Below the pieces are notes generated by a model. It saw only the letters and a list, made by a program, of their open reading frames with translations, had not been told where the DNA came from and made no database searches. From NCBI GenBank assembly GCA_905178155.1, contig CAJINV010000001.1, positions 12,832,635 through 12,896,634 on the forward strand: a stretch of DNA of 64,000 nucleotides, read 5' to 3'. Every line of letters begins with the position of its first letter. The stretch's first letter is position 1. Source of the DNA: Amoebophrya sp. A120 (Eukaryota; Sar; Dinophyceae; Syndiniales; Amoebophryaceae). The position numbers and the translations under genes were made by a program. Shown in pieces: positions 34,842-47,800 of the stretch.

Positions 34842-36711
34842 TTTCTCGGAACGCAGTTGAAATGAACGTTTCTCTGGCTAGTCGTGCCAAGGCTTGAAAA
34901 TGCTGTTGTCGCGATGTACGTACTGTCCTTCTTGCTGAGTTTTCTATCTGTTGTTCTTGCTCATCGGACGTACTTAGAAAACGGAGCTACCACCGTATTT
35001 CCAATCCGGACGATGTCGTGGTCGTCGCCGCGCCTTTTCAAATTCAGGCCACTATGTATACGTGCTGTGTGCCGCTTCGAAACGACAAGAAGCCACCGGC
35101 TCGTCTTCGTTCGGAGCTGCGGTCAGGTTCGGAAGGTTCTTTGCTAGTCGGGGTATCGAACTTTGACCTAACTTCTGCTCTATAGAATTCGGCCTTCTCG
35201 AGATCGAGATTGCAGCCGAAGACGCTTCTGTCTTTATTGGAGTCCTGACGTTCTAGGAAAACTTTAATTTGTCGTGCCGCTCTGCATTGTGATTGTGTAG
35301 CCCGCGTATGAGATTTTCACCGGTATCTGTATCACACTGGTAAACCGGAAGAACTAGGCCACCGTGCTGCCGTGGTTCTCTTCTTTGCACTGTCGAAATC
35401 AACAAGGCACCGTCGGAGCAGCGGAGTGTCATCTTTTCGCGTAGATTTAGTTGACCTAGCCGTACCTTCTTGGAAATGATCCAAATGGATGACTCCGCTT
35501 CACAAACATTTTCTAAATCTACGTACCGCAACTGATCTTAAATAAAGTAACAAATACTCAGTAGATAATTCGCAAGGTGGATAGATTGTGTACTTATTCG
35601 CGATGGATTGTGTAATATATTGTTCCGGTCCGTTGGACAGGGAGACGAAACACAGAAGAGAAAAAAAACGACCGAGTCGGGGGGTACAAAAAAAGTATCA
35701 ATTTCAATCCTGCCTACCAAAATAAATTTATGCTGTCGCCGTGGTCGCCGCTGTTGATGAACGAAGATGAAAGGAGGAAATTGCAGCGTCTTCGTGTAGT
35801 TTAATATTGAGAAGTATTGCGAATACGACGGTTCTCTTTGATCTGGGGGACCTGACACTGTAGGATCATAACTGAGGCTAAGCTGCGTCTCTATAGCTAC
35901 GAATGTGATGCACCGCACGGGCACCCGCACCGGAAGCGGAATCTGTTCTCAATCTCATGTTTAGTTCTTTTACCGTCGAGCTCGCCTCAGAATTATTAAG
36001 CTGCCTCCTGTACCACTAAAGTTGTCACTTATATGTATGTTCGAGGGCTGCAGGACTGTTGTGGTTTTGCAGAGAGATCCTGTTCGGTGAGACTAGGAAA
36101 ACTACGTCAATCACAATCACGAGGCTGTCCTAGTTGGTTGTTGATCTTTCATCACTATGAATAATCTCATGTAGTACTTGATAACGAGATCAGCATGAGC
36201 GGGGACAGGAGCGGGCACAAAAAGTAGAAGGGATCTTCCAGAAAAAACGCCGATACTAACCATGTCAAACAAAGCGGCTAGGGCTAGTTGTAGTTTGAAA
36301 GAGCCTGCCTCTTGTTCTCAGTGGCAATGAGATTCAAAATCGTAACATCGAGAACAGGACTCGCAAGAGAGCACTTGCCTCGTTTAGCCGTGTGATCTCC
36401 TTCGCACTCTAGTACTCGCACAAGCTGTATTTCGTGTGCGCCGTCTCGCGACTGTGACACTGCGTTCCTGGAAGATGATACACAGGAGCCTTGCGGCTTC
36501 ACGTGAACGAATTCCAGCGACGTGCTTTTCAAGCTCGAAAAATTCAAAGCGGTTCCAGTTGCAAAATTATCGCGGCTGTATTCTCGAGAGAATGTGGACA
36601 GGCACGAGCGATGGAGATGTGTAATATTGGCGGGGACGCGACAGTTCAGCTCGCCCCTTGCTGCTCCTTGTAAAAATCTTCGTTGTGGTTGTCCTTTTAT
36701 CTTTATCACAT
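34842..36711. other. Intergenic spacer, about 1.9 kb
   Basis: One of the longer gene-free stretches. A 143-codon minus-strand frame at 36284-36715 has no domain, no good start and mixed composition, so it is not called. Nothing else seen. Confidence 0.35.
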
Positions 36712-36978
36712 TCACACCGAGCCTGCTCCGTAGCTAAAGGTTGGCACGTGGGTGTAGGGAACTTTCTTCTTGTAGGGCGAAAACATACACGTGAACCAAT
36801 CGTAACAGCGGACGCAGCGCTCTTTTACCGGGTACGCGCACCGCTGACAACAACGTTTGATGGCCTGGTAAATGGCCATGAAACATCGCGCAAAAACGGC
36901 GAAACAGTCCAGAATCGCGAAGCAGCACTTTGTGAAAGCGCCCGGCTCATTGTCATCCGGAGCCGCATCATCACCCAT
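36712..36978 (-). CDS. Small Cys-rich protein, possibly lipidated
   Basis: A single exon of 88 residues from ATG at 36978. It opens MGDDAAPDDNEPGAF, followed by a hydrophobic-basic stretch with Cys pairs (TKCCFAILDCFAVFARC, AIKRCCQRC) and a C-terminus PYKKKVPYTHVPTFSYGAG. Ten Cys in 88 residues with an N-terminal Met-Gly suggests myristoyl/palmitoyl membrane attachment or a metal site (inference). No family recognised; the amphipathic Cys pattern favours the inner face of a membrane. Confidence 0.6.
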   Translation of the reverse strand: MGDDAAPDDNEPGAFTKCCFAILDCFAVFARCFMAIYQAIKRCCQRCAYPVKERCVRCYDWFTCMFSPYKKKVPYTHVPTFSYGAGSV

Positions 36979-37822
36979 CTTGACGCTTGTTGGCGCTAAC
37001 CGTAGATTGACTCGAAAAGCAAAGGATTGCCGAGATTCTTGGAAACTTCATAAACGGACCGACTACCTCTACGAAGAGACACAACCAACTGGACTCTTCA
37101 AAACGAAAACATCAATTAAGGCGAAGATTCTGGAGATGCTACAACAACATCACGACGACAAACGAAAACTTCACATGTTGATGGATCAAGTATCATCATG
37201 TCGTTTCCATTTCCAACACCACGCGGGCAAAACGAAGTGAAAAAGTGCTGCTAAATGTAAAGTTTGTGTTTGATCACCGCATGTGGGGGCACGGTATAGA
37301 TACCGAGGAGATCGACGCAGGGACACCAGGCTGAAAGCAAAAAAAAAACGGACTGCGATCAAACTCTTCTGCCAGGAATCGCATTGCTTCCTGCTTCAGA
37401 GAGAAGACATGAGTACGAGGGCGCGGTCCATCCCAGAATTCTGCTTGTCGTCAGCCCGCCATACAATTCCCTGTTGGTTCTTCATATCGATCACCACTTC
37501 GTTACAGATTTCGAGAGTTTTAACTCGAATTTAGCCCACAAGTTTTTGCACTGCTCCTCTAGTACCTGGCCACCCTCCAACAAGGAATGGCAGTAGTAGC
37601 ACAAACAAGCCCGTAGATGAAAGATAAAAGTTAAGAGTCAGACGACAAGCTTCATGCACAGCTGCAATGGTAACGGCCGCAGCTGTGTTGAGACGAAAGT
37701 TCATTTGAATGTTTCAGAGGCAGAGGATTAGGAGCTAAGAACTCGGACTCATTCTAGGCAGACTCTGAGCATCGTGTTCCACTGTAAAAATGCTCGGCAT
37801 CATCGACATCGTCACGATATCA
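36979..37822. other. Intergenic spacer
   Basis: No gene supported. The 122-codon plus-strand frame starting at 36872 overlaps the Cys-rich gene antisense and is not called. Confidence 0.3.
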
Positions 37823-39154
37823 CTACTGCAGGTATCTGGCGTTCCGGCAGTCGATAGCGATGAGCCGATCTAGGTCGTCTCGTGGTCTCTCGCTGATCTG
37901 CTCAAACACCGCGTTTGCACCTGCGGCCGACATGGCGTGATCGGACAAATAGAAATTCTTGTCGCCAAACCGGTCCCGCTGTTGTGATTTGCATTTAATG
38001 GTCTTGCGTTGTAATTCAAGAAGCAACAGAAGTATAAGTCAAAGTTCATCATTGTGTCTGCAGCAGGATGAGTTTCATCTGGCTAGTGCTGATCTCCATC
38101 TCTCTCCTGAAAAATACGAAAATAGAGTTCGAGATTCCTTTGAACCGTACATGATGCATCTATGACGAGTTCAAGCGGCCAGCTCCCCGACTACAAAAAC
38201 TACAACAAACATCCATAGATTCATTATACGCAGTATGGATCTAGGTGCGTAAATGCCCGGTCCAGCTCCTGCTCGACGACGCCTGCCATGCCCATCGGAA
38301 CCCGGGTTTTGTTATGGCGTTCTCAACTGTTACATTCTCAACTGTTACATGAGTTTGCAATGCAAGACTGGCAAAAGTGAAAGCAGGAAGATTGCGCCTT
38401 TTGCATTACAAGTTTGGCGCAGATTTGGATGCTGTTTAGCCCTTCCGAAATTTGTCATGCGAAGCAGCTCGATCATCTGCCGCCCGGCTTAAGGTACTTT
38501 TGCATGACAAATTCATGTAACAGTTGAGCATGTAACGTTTGAGAACGCCATATTTGTTCCGGAAAACGGTGGTGGGTATGTTGATGCTCCCGCCCTTCCT
38601 GGTCGAAATGAAGGGCATGTCCCCGGTGCCGAAGGGAAAAGCCTTTTTGCGCCCCAGCGGATTTGCGACCAACGTCTTTACGGAACTCGTGTAGCGGCCG
38701 CCCAGTTTCAGGGTTCTGCTACCGCTTAGGTTGCTAAACGGTGACGATCTCCCGCTTCGTGCTTGCTCTGATCCGAGCGCATAATCTGAGAGCGTTTGGG
38801 ATCGATAGCTAAGTTTGGGACAAGCAGGAAATTCATAAAAAAATTACGTGGGGTGACCAGCATGTCGTCTCACACTACAGCAGCGACAACAGCTATTTTT
38901 ACAAACAAAATGCAAATGCGCAAATGTACTACAGACAGCACAACGACATCATCCTGGATACCTGTTGTCCCCAACGGCAGCGTCGGCGCGGATGCATTTT
39001 TGGAAAGCCCTCGTGCAGCAGTGTGATCGCTGCTTGTAGCACCGCCCGTGGTTTGCACCGCTGTCACATTGCCACCGCATATCGACAGGCTGGCCGTCTT
39101 GCTCGCAAAGCTGAGTGTGCGCCCCAGGGGCTGCAGATCCTCATCGGCACCCAT
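37823..39154 (-). CDS. Unknown Ser/Gly-rich protein with one introner
   Basis: Exons: 39154-38962, 38785-38558, then after introner D 38312-38230, and 38002-37823. Joints: GTATCC...CTCAG gives TTDYALGSE; the introner gives FRNKTRVPMG; GTATAA...GCAAG gives HLDPYCTIKCK. All keep frame. The product starts MGADEDLQPLGRTLSF (possible N-myristoylation), is rich in Ser, Thr and Gly for the first half, then more structured (LVANPLGRKKAFPFG; RKGGSINIPTTVF), ending in a helix with AMSAAGANAVFEQISERPRDD. No domain recognised. The GCAAG acceptor is poor, so the last exon is the least certain. Confidence 0.55.
38313..38552 (-). mobile_element. Introner D (240 bp) in the 37.8-39.2 kb gene
   Basis: Plus-strand ends TATGGCGTTCTCAA and TTGAGAACGCCATA; the inverted repeat continues about 50 bp with a few changes and includes a repeated CTCAACTGTTACAT. 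Flanking repeat TTTGT at 38308-38312 and 38553-38557. Removal with one copy joins AAC-AAA to ACC-CGG in frame. It is 240 bp, the same length as introner L in the LRR gene, and nearly the same at the ends. Confidence 0.9.
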
Positions 39155-40232
39155 AGGGTTTGTGTTCTTGGGGAAAAACAAAAAACTTGTTTCTGACGCG
39201 GATCGAAGTCCGCCTGCTACGTAGAAATAATTTTTCAACAATCCGAGGTTGAATGAGGTAAGAGTTGGAGTTCTAGCAAGTGAATTGCTACGAGCGTACT
39301 AGAAGATTGTCTTTGTCCCGACGACCATCCATGCGGCGAAAGTCCAATGCTTTATGATCGCGACGAATAAACGTAAAATGAGTGCTATCTGCAGATCATA
39401 ATTTGACCACTCACCAGACAGATCTGAAAAGCGACGGAGAAACAAATGGTAGAAGACGAGGATCCCAACAGATGAAGACGAGTCGCGCCACGGTTTTGCT
39501 TGAGTTTGCTCCCATTTGAAAAACGAACCCAGAACAGATAATCTCCCGACGACCACCACGCAGGGCAACAGATATCGAGGAAAATGCAACCGATGCTGCT
39601 GATGGTGATGGTGTGACATAGCATGTACGATATGAAGATAAATTGAAGTGGAACTACGAAGCGGGAGAAGCAGGATTCACGACTATTTTCACGACGAATA
39701 CATCCTACTTTTTTGATTGCGCAATAATCTTCGACGGATTGATTCTTTTGTGGCAAGTACACGATAAGTCACTCCGAATCACCAGAGATACACCGCAATT
39801 GCTTCAGCCAGGCACTGCCTTGCTTGAACAACAGGATCACAATGGATGTGAGTGTGAACATATTCGCCCGCCGCCGCCGATAAGGGGAGTGGCACCATCT
39901 TGTGCTTCTGTGAGAAGATCTGTTCTCACTTGTTTTGTTCGGTGTCTCGGTGATCAACATCACCTATTTCATCATACAAGATTGTAGCACAGCTGGAGTC
40001 ACTTCAAATTGATTTTTTTCGCGAGAATTCGCTTCTGTGAAGCACATGAAGAAACTTCTGTATACTGATGAACATGAAACCACCAAATAATGCACTAACA
40101 AGTACCTAAAAATAGCGAAAGACTGAAGACAGGCATCTTCGCACGTCGTTCGATTACTTTCTCTCCCGAAAGAAACATGAACGGGAGAAAACAAACAAGT
40201 ACAAATGCAAACCGCAGCGCTAGCAATTCTGT
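39155..40232. other. Intergenic spacer, about 1.1 kb
   Basis: A 106-codon hydrophobic minus-strand frame (39299-39619, beginning MSHHHHQQ) has no support beyond openness. Nothing else seen. Confidence 0.35.
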
Positions 40233-43200
40233 TCACCACATGCCCTGTTCATCTTTGCCGCAGAAGACTTGGTTCATGCGTCGCACTACGAGATCCCGCA
40301 CAACCTTGTTGTCTTCGTTTGCGCGCCCCGGAAAAAAGCCGGACGAGGTGCCGTTCACCTCCAGGATGTATTCCTGGTCATCTTCGCCCACGACGAGGTC
40401 AATCGTGCAGATATCCAGTCCTCCGAACAGCTCCGTTGCCACCAATTTTCCCCAGGCCAGGTAGCGGAGCGGGATTTCCGACTGCGGCGCCGCATAGTCA
40501 TCTACTTCCGCCCGAGCAGCGCCACCACCTGCGGCGAGGACCTCTTCGCTGGCCCCCACGACCCCGAGCTCCACCACTTTGCTGAGCCCCACGTTGGCTT
40601 TCCAGTGCCCGGACGCAGAAACTTTGCGGAAGCAACGGATGTGGCGGCCCTGATCGAGGACCTGAATTCGCACATCGAAGGCCGTGTCGGCAACATACGG
40701 TTCCACCGTGCAGTAGTGTCCGCCGCACATCTTCTATCAAAGAGCACAACTACTTTCCACCCTCTTCTCGTCTTCTTTTATTTGTCATGCATACAACAGT
40801 CGCACAGACACCCACACCAGGACCAGACACTGAGACTGACAGTGAGGACTGCGCCACGAAGATCCTCGAAGTCCTTTGTTGACGCGTTGCCACAAGCAGC
40901 TGCGCACGCAGGAAACCAAAATCTAGGATCATGCAAGAATGCGATTACTTTACCTTTTCCTCCAGATCATTCAGCTATCGCTTTGCAGCACTACATCGAA
41001 TCAAGCTGCTGCGAAGAACCCCAAACAATTATACTAGATTTTTTTATGCCTAGACTCGTGATGCACAGCAGGCTGCATCTCTTTCTCTGCCCTGGTCTCT
41101 GCTGCAGCTTTATTTGATGCGTCCTCTCAAATGCGGGGCAGAAGGTGGAGTTTATGTCCAGTCTCGTATCTTTAGCACAGACCGGAAATCCTCCAGGGAG
41201 TGGTGGTCCTCGAGCAGCATCTTCCCGTCACCGGCATGGACGCCTCCTATCTTTGCCACAGCGGGGAACGCGTTGCCGTAGAAGAAGCCGCGGGCGTGGT
41301 GCGTGCTGAAAAAGGACTGCTGCACCAGCGGAAACCCGCACTTATACAGTTCCCGCAGCTCCTCGTCGCTGATCAGGTGTTCGACCTCAAGCACTTGCTG
41401 GTTAAAAGACAAAGGGAAAGAAGTTTGCTCTCCCTGTTGTTCTCCTTGTGACTGGAAAAAGCCACCTCCCGCTGTAGTAGGGAAGGCAACAGCATTTGGA
41501 TTTGTGGTTCCGGTACTAGCTGCGGACGTCGACGTCTGCGTGGTTTGCTCTTGCTTCAGAAACTGCACGTTCTCCCGAGGACCCCCGAGCGCGGTGAGGG
41601 GGTTAGTGGTGGTCGTAGAGGTCGACACCGTTGTGGTGGAGGAGACCCGGACATGCGGCTGGAACGCGCAGTGCCGGAACTGCAGGCTTTCAAACTGCTT
41701 ATCAAATGTAAAAGTGTCTGGGTCTGGAAGAGTGAGCGACTTGTCATGCAGCTTTTCCAGATACCATGGCTGATGGCACTTAGGATGAAGGGGGCAGTCC
41801 TCAACCAATACACATTGGAAGAGGGGACCCCAACCCCCTGGGGGTGAAGAATCGAGGGTGGCATTGACCTACAGAAAAATGATCAACGATCAAAAATCCG
41901 CAGGCGAGAACGGGAAGGATCTTTTCAGACACCGACCCAAATCCTCTGCCAACCACTTCCCTCGATTTCACAAACTTCACTGCCGCGACGCAAGCGAAGC
42001 TGACAGGAAGACCCCGGCCACCCTTCCTCACGACCGAATTCCGAGAGGGATAAATAGTCCCCTCAGATTAGTCCCCTCAGATTCATGCAGCTTTTCCATG
42101 ACCCATGAGGTCTGGAATGCAGGACCTAGCATGACAGATTCTGCGCGACCTCTCTCATGCCTATCCTGCATGAGAACAAACCCCCTCCCGACTTGGTCAA
42201 AACTGGGCGACTTTTGGTAATTATGCAACAGCAACACAGATTCTTGCTTGTTTCAGATTTAGCATGACAAGCTGCATTCTTCCAGACCCAGACATTTTTA
42301 CATTTGATACTGCTTCCGCATCAACGATTTGCGGATCTTTTCCTGCGGCGGAATGCGAATAATCGTGTCGCCAGACTGTGTTTTGATCACCACGGCGGGC
42401 TTCTGATCCGAAGTGGCAGTGGCAGTCATGGTTGCAGCAAAAGAGCTACTATTTTTACTGCTGCGGAAGAGTTGTCCCGGGGCGGATCCGGGAGAAGAGT
42501 ATGCGGTGCCCACAACTGGCTCAGGCGACAGGCTTCTGTTATTGTTCGACGAGAGCTGGAGGAAGTTCTGCTCCAACGTCGAGCCGGGCGAATTTGGTCG
42601 GCTGCTCCGGCGTGACAATCCCGGGCTATTTGAATGAGCTGCGGCACTCGTTTTTGAGGCATTGTAAAAGTTTTTTGACCCTCCAGGACCAACAAAGCCA
42701 GTTGACGAAGTACTTTGCTGGAGTTCACCTCCCGCCTCTGCCACCATAGCCTGCCACCTGGTTACCTTCCGTTGGAGCTGCACAAGTTCGCCAAACACCA
42801 CGGGCCTCTCCAGGAAGGAGTAAACGGAGCGGAGACTGTTCACAGTTTCGAGGCCGCCGTAGTGGAAAAGCCCGAACAGCTTGTTCCGGTGATCTTCGTG
42901 CGACGTGCGAACTTCGTTGCGAATCAACACAAAGTCGGGCGGAGGAGAAATCATTTTCCCCGTTTTCGTGTGATGCAGTAGCAACCCCTTGTTTGGTGCA
43001 ATGGCACGTGTCGTGTTTGTCGTTGTCCCTTGCATCGCTCCAGTGGGCGGGAACGACGTGGCTCTGCTGGCTGCGAATGACGCATTCTCGTGGTCGTAGG
43101 GCTCGCTAGTCACATCCAGATCGTCCCAACCGCACTGGGTGACGTGAACCCCACGACCATCCGCTAGCTTTGTACCGCGGAAAATCTCGGCCCAGTGATA

Positions 43201-43422
43201 TCGGTCCGCCTGGATGACGAGGAGGTGGACGTTGTGATTCGAAAAATCCTTGTCACCCTGGCCAAGCTCATACAGCTCCTCCTCTTCTTGCAACGAAGCT
43301 TCTTCTTCTACTTCCTGTACTCGCTCGCCTGAGAGCAGTTCTTGTTCACGGTGCTGCGGCAGCTTCTGCTGCGCCGCAACATCCTCGTCGGTCGAACGAC
43401 CACCAGCACTTTCGTCTACCAT
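40233..43422 (-). CDS. Synapsin-like ATP-grasp protein with one introner
   Basis: Synapsins are ATP-grasp proteins known for tethering synaptic vesicles in animals; the fold is shared with ligases. Exons: 43422-42310, then after introner E (41700-42309) to about 41170, then 40730-40233. N-terminal acidic leader; then LLVIQADRYHWAEIFRG, PDFVLIRNEVRTS, GGLETVNSLRSVYSFLERP and VVFGELVQLQRKV, matching the synapsin order. After a Ser/Thr-rich insert: CGFPLVQQSFFSTH and FPAVAKIGGVHAGDGK (ATP-binding loop). The last exon has VEPYVADTAFDVRIQ, SASGHWKANVG, LFGGLDICTIDLVVG and EYILEVNGTSSG (metal and ATP residues of the C-domain). The intron before the last exon lies between VLK and MCGGHYC; it fits no GT-AG pair but is bounded by an AAGAT direct repeat. 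The role in a unicell is unknown; membrane traffic is a reasonable guess. Confidence 0.75.
41700..42309 (-). mobile_element. Introner E (610 bp, composite) in the synapsin-like gene
   Basis: Ends TATCAAATGTAAAAGTGTCT and the inverted match ending CATTTGATA. Flanking repeat CTGCT at 41695-41699 and 42310-42314. Removal with one copy gives MRKQ-FESLQF in frame. It is twice the size of its relatives G and J. TCATGCAGCTTTTCCA occurs at 41744-41759 and again at 42083-42098, so about 339 bp inside look like a secondary insertion; without it the element would be about 271 bp. The insert carries a tandem AGTCCCCTCAGATT. Confidence 0.88.
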
Positions 43423-44850
43423 GTGAAGGCCTCTACTTTATTGGTCAAGCAGCGTCGCGGCACAAGACGGGTTTGGTTTCTTTGGCCACAGTAAGTGGTA
43501 CACGACTCGGTCTACCTCCACGAGTATGCCACAAGCGACATTCTTGCAATCATTTGTATCTACAGAGTGACACTACGTACTACACTCATGCAGCTTTCTA
43601 GTTCTACGACCACAATTTATATGATCCGGTTCAACGGAGGATAATATGTAAGCTGTAGTTGATCAACATCAAGAAAGCGAAGCTGGGGCGGAATAGTGGG
43701 TGGACTTCGGGGTCGAAAAATGCACCGATTGGAGATTCAGATTCTTCAGCTTGCGAGTTCCTGTAGTAAGTTTGTGACGAAACAATGAAGAAAATGAAAA
43801 TGGTATTGCACTATGTATTTTCATTTTGCAGAGAAGATAGGCTGGTGCACGCGATGAGGGCTACAACTACTCCTGCAGAACTAAACACACGCCAACCACA
43901 GGTAAAAGCTGTGAGTGTGACCAGTGGTAATTGCACGAGGTTTGATATGGATTTTGTTTCATCCTGAGAAACCAACAGAACGAGAAGCAAGTACGAGGCA
44001 GGCTGCGAACGACCAAACTGAAAATTTTTAGCTTAAGGACATGCACCAAGGAACGACAACGGACGAAAGGCGAACGTGAACGATTGTTGTGTGCTGCGAC
44101 ACGACAGAGTTGGAAAGACGGTCGTGGGCGCTCTTGCGTTGTTTTTTTAGTTCTTTGGCAACGAACAAAGACGAGGGACATCACAATGAAGAAAACGAGC
44201 AAAAGGCTGCTGCCTGACCTACTTAGCACCATGATGGTGCCATGGCTTGTTGTAATTGTTTTCAAAAAATTATCCAGCAATGTTGCAAAACAAAATCTTC
44301 AATTGGATGACTCATTCAGTACATAGGCGTGTGTGCAGCTCGTCGCTCCGACGAAGGAATTCAGTTGATCCTGTAGTTGTGGCGTTCGCATTACACGGTC
44401 TGTTCTTAGGAACCGGGCAACATACTGATTGTGGCTTCGGGAAAACTAACTGCACTAAGCTTGAGAAGCGGCGCTCTTTGGAACCACTCGGAGCTGGAAA
44501 ACTGGTATACTATAAGTACGTTTTCGTGCCAAAATGTCAACGCAAGCGAAGCCTTCACGAAAACAAAGACTGCGAGTTTCTCTACGACTTACTCGTACTA
44601 AGGTGAAAATATATACGAAAGTCTAGATATAGATTCACAAAGAAATAATAGGGATGCAAGACACTAGAAAAAATGCATTCGTGGTCGAGCTCACAGAGTC
44701 GCTCTATCTTCACTCACCAGCGTGCGCTTTTGCTGACGATTTTCGGGTCCCCCTGCGTATCAATCTATAACTCGATTTTGTGCGTCACCTTCATGTCTAC
44801 AGAAACGCAATCGAAACGCACACGGAAAATCTGTACGCCTTTCTTTCTCG
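43423..44850. other. Intergenic spacer, about 1.4 kb
   Basis: No gene supported on either strand; the minus frame at 43867-44280 is not convincing. Confidence 0.35.
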
Positions 44851-47800
44851 TTATTCCCCAACCGTCTTCGATGGCGTCTTTTCTTCCTGGTTGGCAACGG
44901 GAAAAATACCATCCTGCCCTTCTGCAGCTGTTTCGCCATAATTTGCGATTATTTCCCCTTCCTCAGCATCTTCGTGCTCCTCCTCTTCCTGTCCCGCTGC
45001 AGTTCCGTCCTCCGCCGGTAACGGAAGAGTTGCTGAAGCGATGCGGCCCTCCCCGTTTTCGTCCGTGACCAGCCAGCTAATGCTTTGTTGTGGAGCCGGA
45101 GGCACGATTTCAATCTCGTCCTCCTCCTCGTCTTGTTCTTCTTCGCCTGGTGTTGCTGTCGTCTGTTCCCCCTTCGACGCTTGTTGCAGGTCGCCATCTG
45201 ATAATTCTCCGCCCATCTTTGCCGGTTGTAGATTCGCCTCCTGCCTCGTGTTTCGCCCTTCTATTTTGTCTCGAAACGCGGAAACCGAGGGTCCGCTGTG
45301 TTTGCCGTCGTTGTCCGCTCTAGTATGTTGTCCCTGCTCGCCAGCGTCACTATCCTTGCTCACGATGCTGGAAGCAGTGGAGAGGTTTCGCGAAGGTGGC
45401 GGGATTATTTGGGCCTCCGACGAACTGGTGGTCGGGATAACACCACCGTACATCGAGGAACACGCACTCGTTGAGGCAGTACTGACGGAGGGAACCTGCA
45501 GTTGTTGAGCCATGTGATCCATTCTACATGAAAGAATAAGAATGTATAAAAACGAAAACCGCACCGGCCGCTGCGCCTTGTTTCTTTTAAGAAAGTTCGT
45601 CGTGAAGAACGAAACACAAACCTCTAAAAAAAGCCACCCATGCTGATGAGCAAACTACAAATTTGCGTACCCCGTTTTTCCTGCGTTCCATGCGCTTTTT
45701 TCGGTCGTTGTTCCGGGTGAGTGCGCGGTCCAAGACGTCCCGCCAACTTGGGTTGTACAGGGCGATGCCGACGCTGATGAGGGACTGGTTCTTGAGCATA
45801 GCGCTGCCCAGAATTTCCTCGAATTTCGCGCCCATGCCCCGGTTGTTCATGCACTCGCCCTGCTGCCCGGAGATGCGCAGAACCTCTAGACTTCGATTCA
45901 CGGAGAGCGAGTCCGCGATGGTGCACAGCGCGCTGACGTCCACGTAGTTGCCCTCAATGTTCAGCTCTCTCAGACTGCCGTTGTCCCGCAGCGACTTGCC
46001 GAGCACCTCCGCTTCCCCCGACTGCAGCGTGCTGTTTTGCAGGTACAGCCGCTCCAGAAAACGGTTTTTCCCAACCGCGGCGCACAGCTTCGGGGCAACG
46101 CGAAACTCGTTCTCGGGGGGCGGCATTTGCGTGCCCGCGAAAGAAAGTTCGAGCAGCGTCGGATCGTTCAAGAATACCCGGTGCACCATCCAGATCATCC
46201 AATTGGTGAACTGCCACTTCGCATCCACCTGCGCAAGCGTTTACTGTTTTCAGTAGAGACGGCTTCATGTCAAATCTTGTTCATCAACATGGCTTGAGAT
46301 AGCGATTGCTTTTGCATTCGAGCGGGGTGCAAGAAGTGACCACTTAATGTTAATCCGAACTCCACCTCCTCCACCCCCATTACTTCAATCAAATCGAAAT
46401 CTTCTCGTACCTTGATATTGAGACACTCCTCGATGGTGGTAATCTGGTCGATTTTCTTGAAGTCGTCCAGTACGCGCTTCTGGTCCTGCGGCTGGTTCTT
46501 TATCTTCTCCAGCTTCCGCACCCACCGCGCGAATTTCTCCTCCTCCGTCAGCTCATCCTCGTCGGTGCTCGACTCCTCCGACTCTTCCTGGTCCGGGCGC
46601 CACTGCCGGTTATGCAATGCAAAAGCATCGTACTAGTATGAATTGCATGACAAATTTTTCCTAGAAGAAAAATGAAATTTGTCATGCAGATTGAGGTAAG
46701 AAAACAGATCTGTAATGCTAGACTCGCATTTATGCGAGTACGACTACGATACTTTTGCAATGCATACCGGTAGTGTCCCATGGATTCCAGCACCGCCTTC
46801 ACGCTGGCGGCGGCCTTGCGCAAGTCCTGCCATCTAGGTTCTTCGATCAACGAGGTGACCGGGTTGATATTATTTTGTTTGGCGGAGGAGGTAATTATCT
46901 TTTCAGTTGTATTTTTGCAGTGATAGGATGAAGAAGAAGAACAAGAACCTCTACTGCTAGAAGTACTGCTACTGCTGCCCCCGGCCGACGAACGTCCGGC
47001 TTCCAGTAGGGCCGCTTGTTCCGTACCAGTTTCTGTCTGGACTGAGCTCCTTCCTGGGGACGCTGTCATGGACGCCGAGCTAGAAGTACCAGAGGAAGAA
47101 GATGATAGTGACGTCGTCGCATCGACATTTGTCGATATCGCCGTACTAGACGCCGTGCTCATCGCACAACTACTGCCCTCGTCCTCCTCCTCTTGCTCTG
47201 GGTTCCAGTTCTCCGTGAGATCCATCTGGTAGAAGACCTTCCCGATGCGGATGCAGTTGCCGCCAAAGACGCAGTCCAGCTCGCGTTTGTCGCCCTTCAC
47301 CGTATCGTACATGAGATCGCGCTATCAATTGTAAAAATGTCTGGGTCTGGAAGAATCCAACTTGTCATCGCTGATGTTGGATTATAAAAAAATCTGTATT
47401 GCATGAGCAGCAAAGAGAGTCCAAGTTTTGCTACACGGAAAGAGCATTTGTCATGCGGTATAGGCATCAGGAAGCCGTCACAAAACCTGTGATGCTAGGG
47501 CATGCATCACAGACGTCAGGAGTCATGCAAAATGTGCATGACAAACCTGGCAATCTTCCAGGCCCAGACATTTTTACACTTGATACGCGCATCTTTTCGA
47601 TACAGATCAGCGTGTCGTTCTCCAGCTTGCGACGCTTGATCATGCCCAGGTGCTTGTCCGCAAGCTTGGTGCAGCCGGTCGTAAATTGGGACTGGAATTG
47701 TGGTTGAAGTTTTGCAGTAGCAAGAAGTACGAACGTATAATGGCATGCTAGTTTCAAAACTTTCATATTTTGTGTACTTAAAGAGATAACTGAAGTTAAC

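Noticed and set aside
36284-36715. 143-codon minus-strand frame next to the small Cys-rich gene
   Set aside because: No good ATG context, no domain and composition unlike the genes; openness alone is not enough.
39299-39619. His-rich, hydrophobic 106-codon minus-strand frame
   Set aside because: No splice context or recognisable features; probably chance.
41880-42240. Transposase or other gene inside the large introner E
   Set aside because: Open frames there are short and match no enzyme; the block looks non-coding.
47467-47766. Reading the armadillo- and tropomodulin-type frames straight through introners
   Set aside because: The inner codons are element sequence; the frame is regained only after removal at the target repeats.
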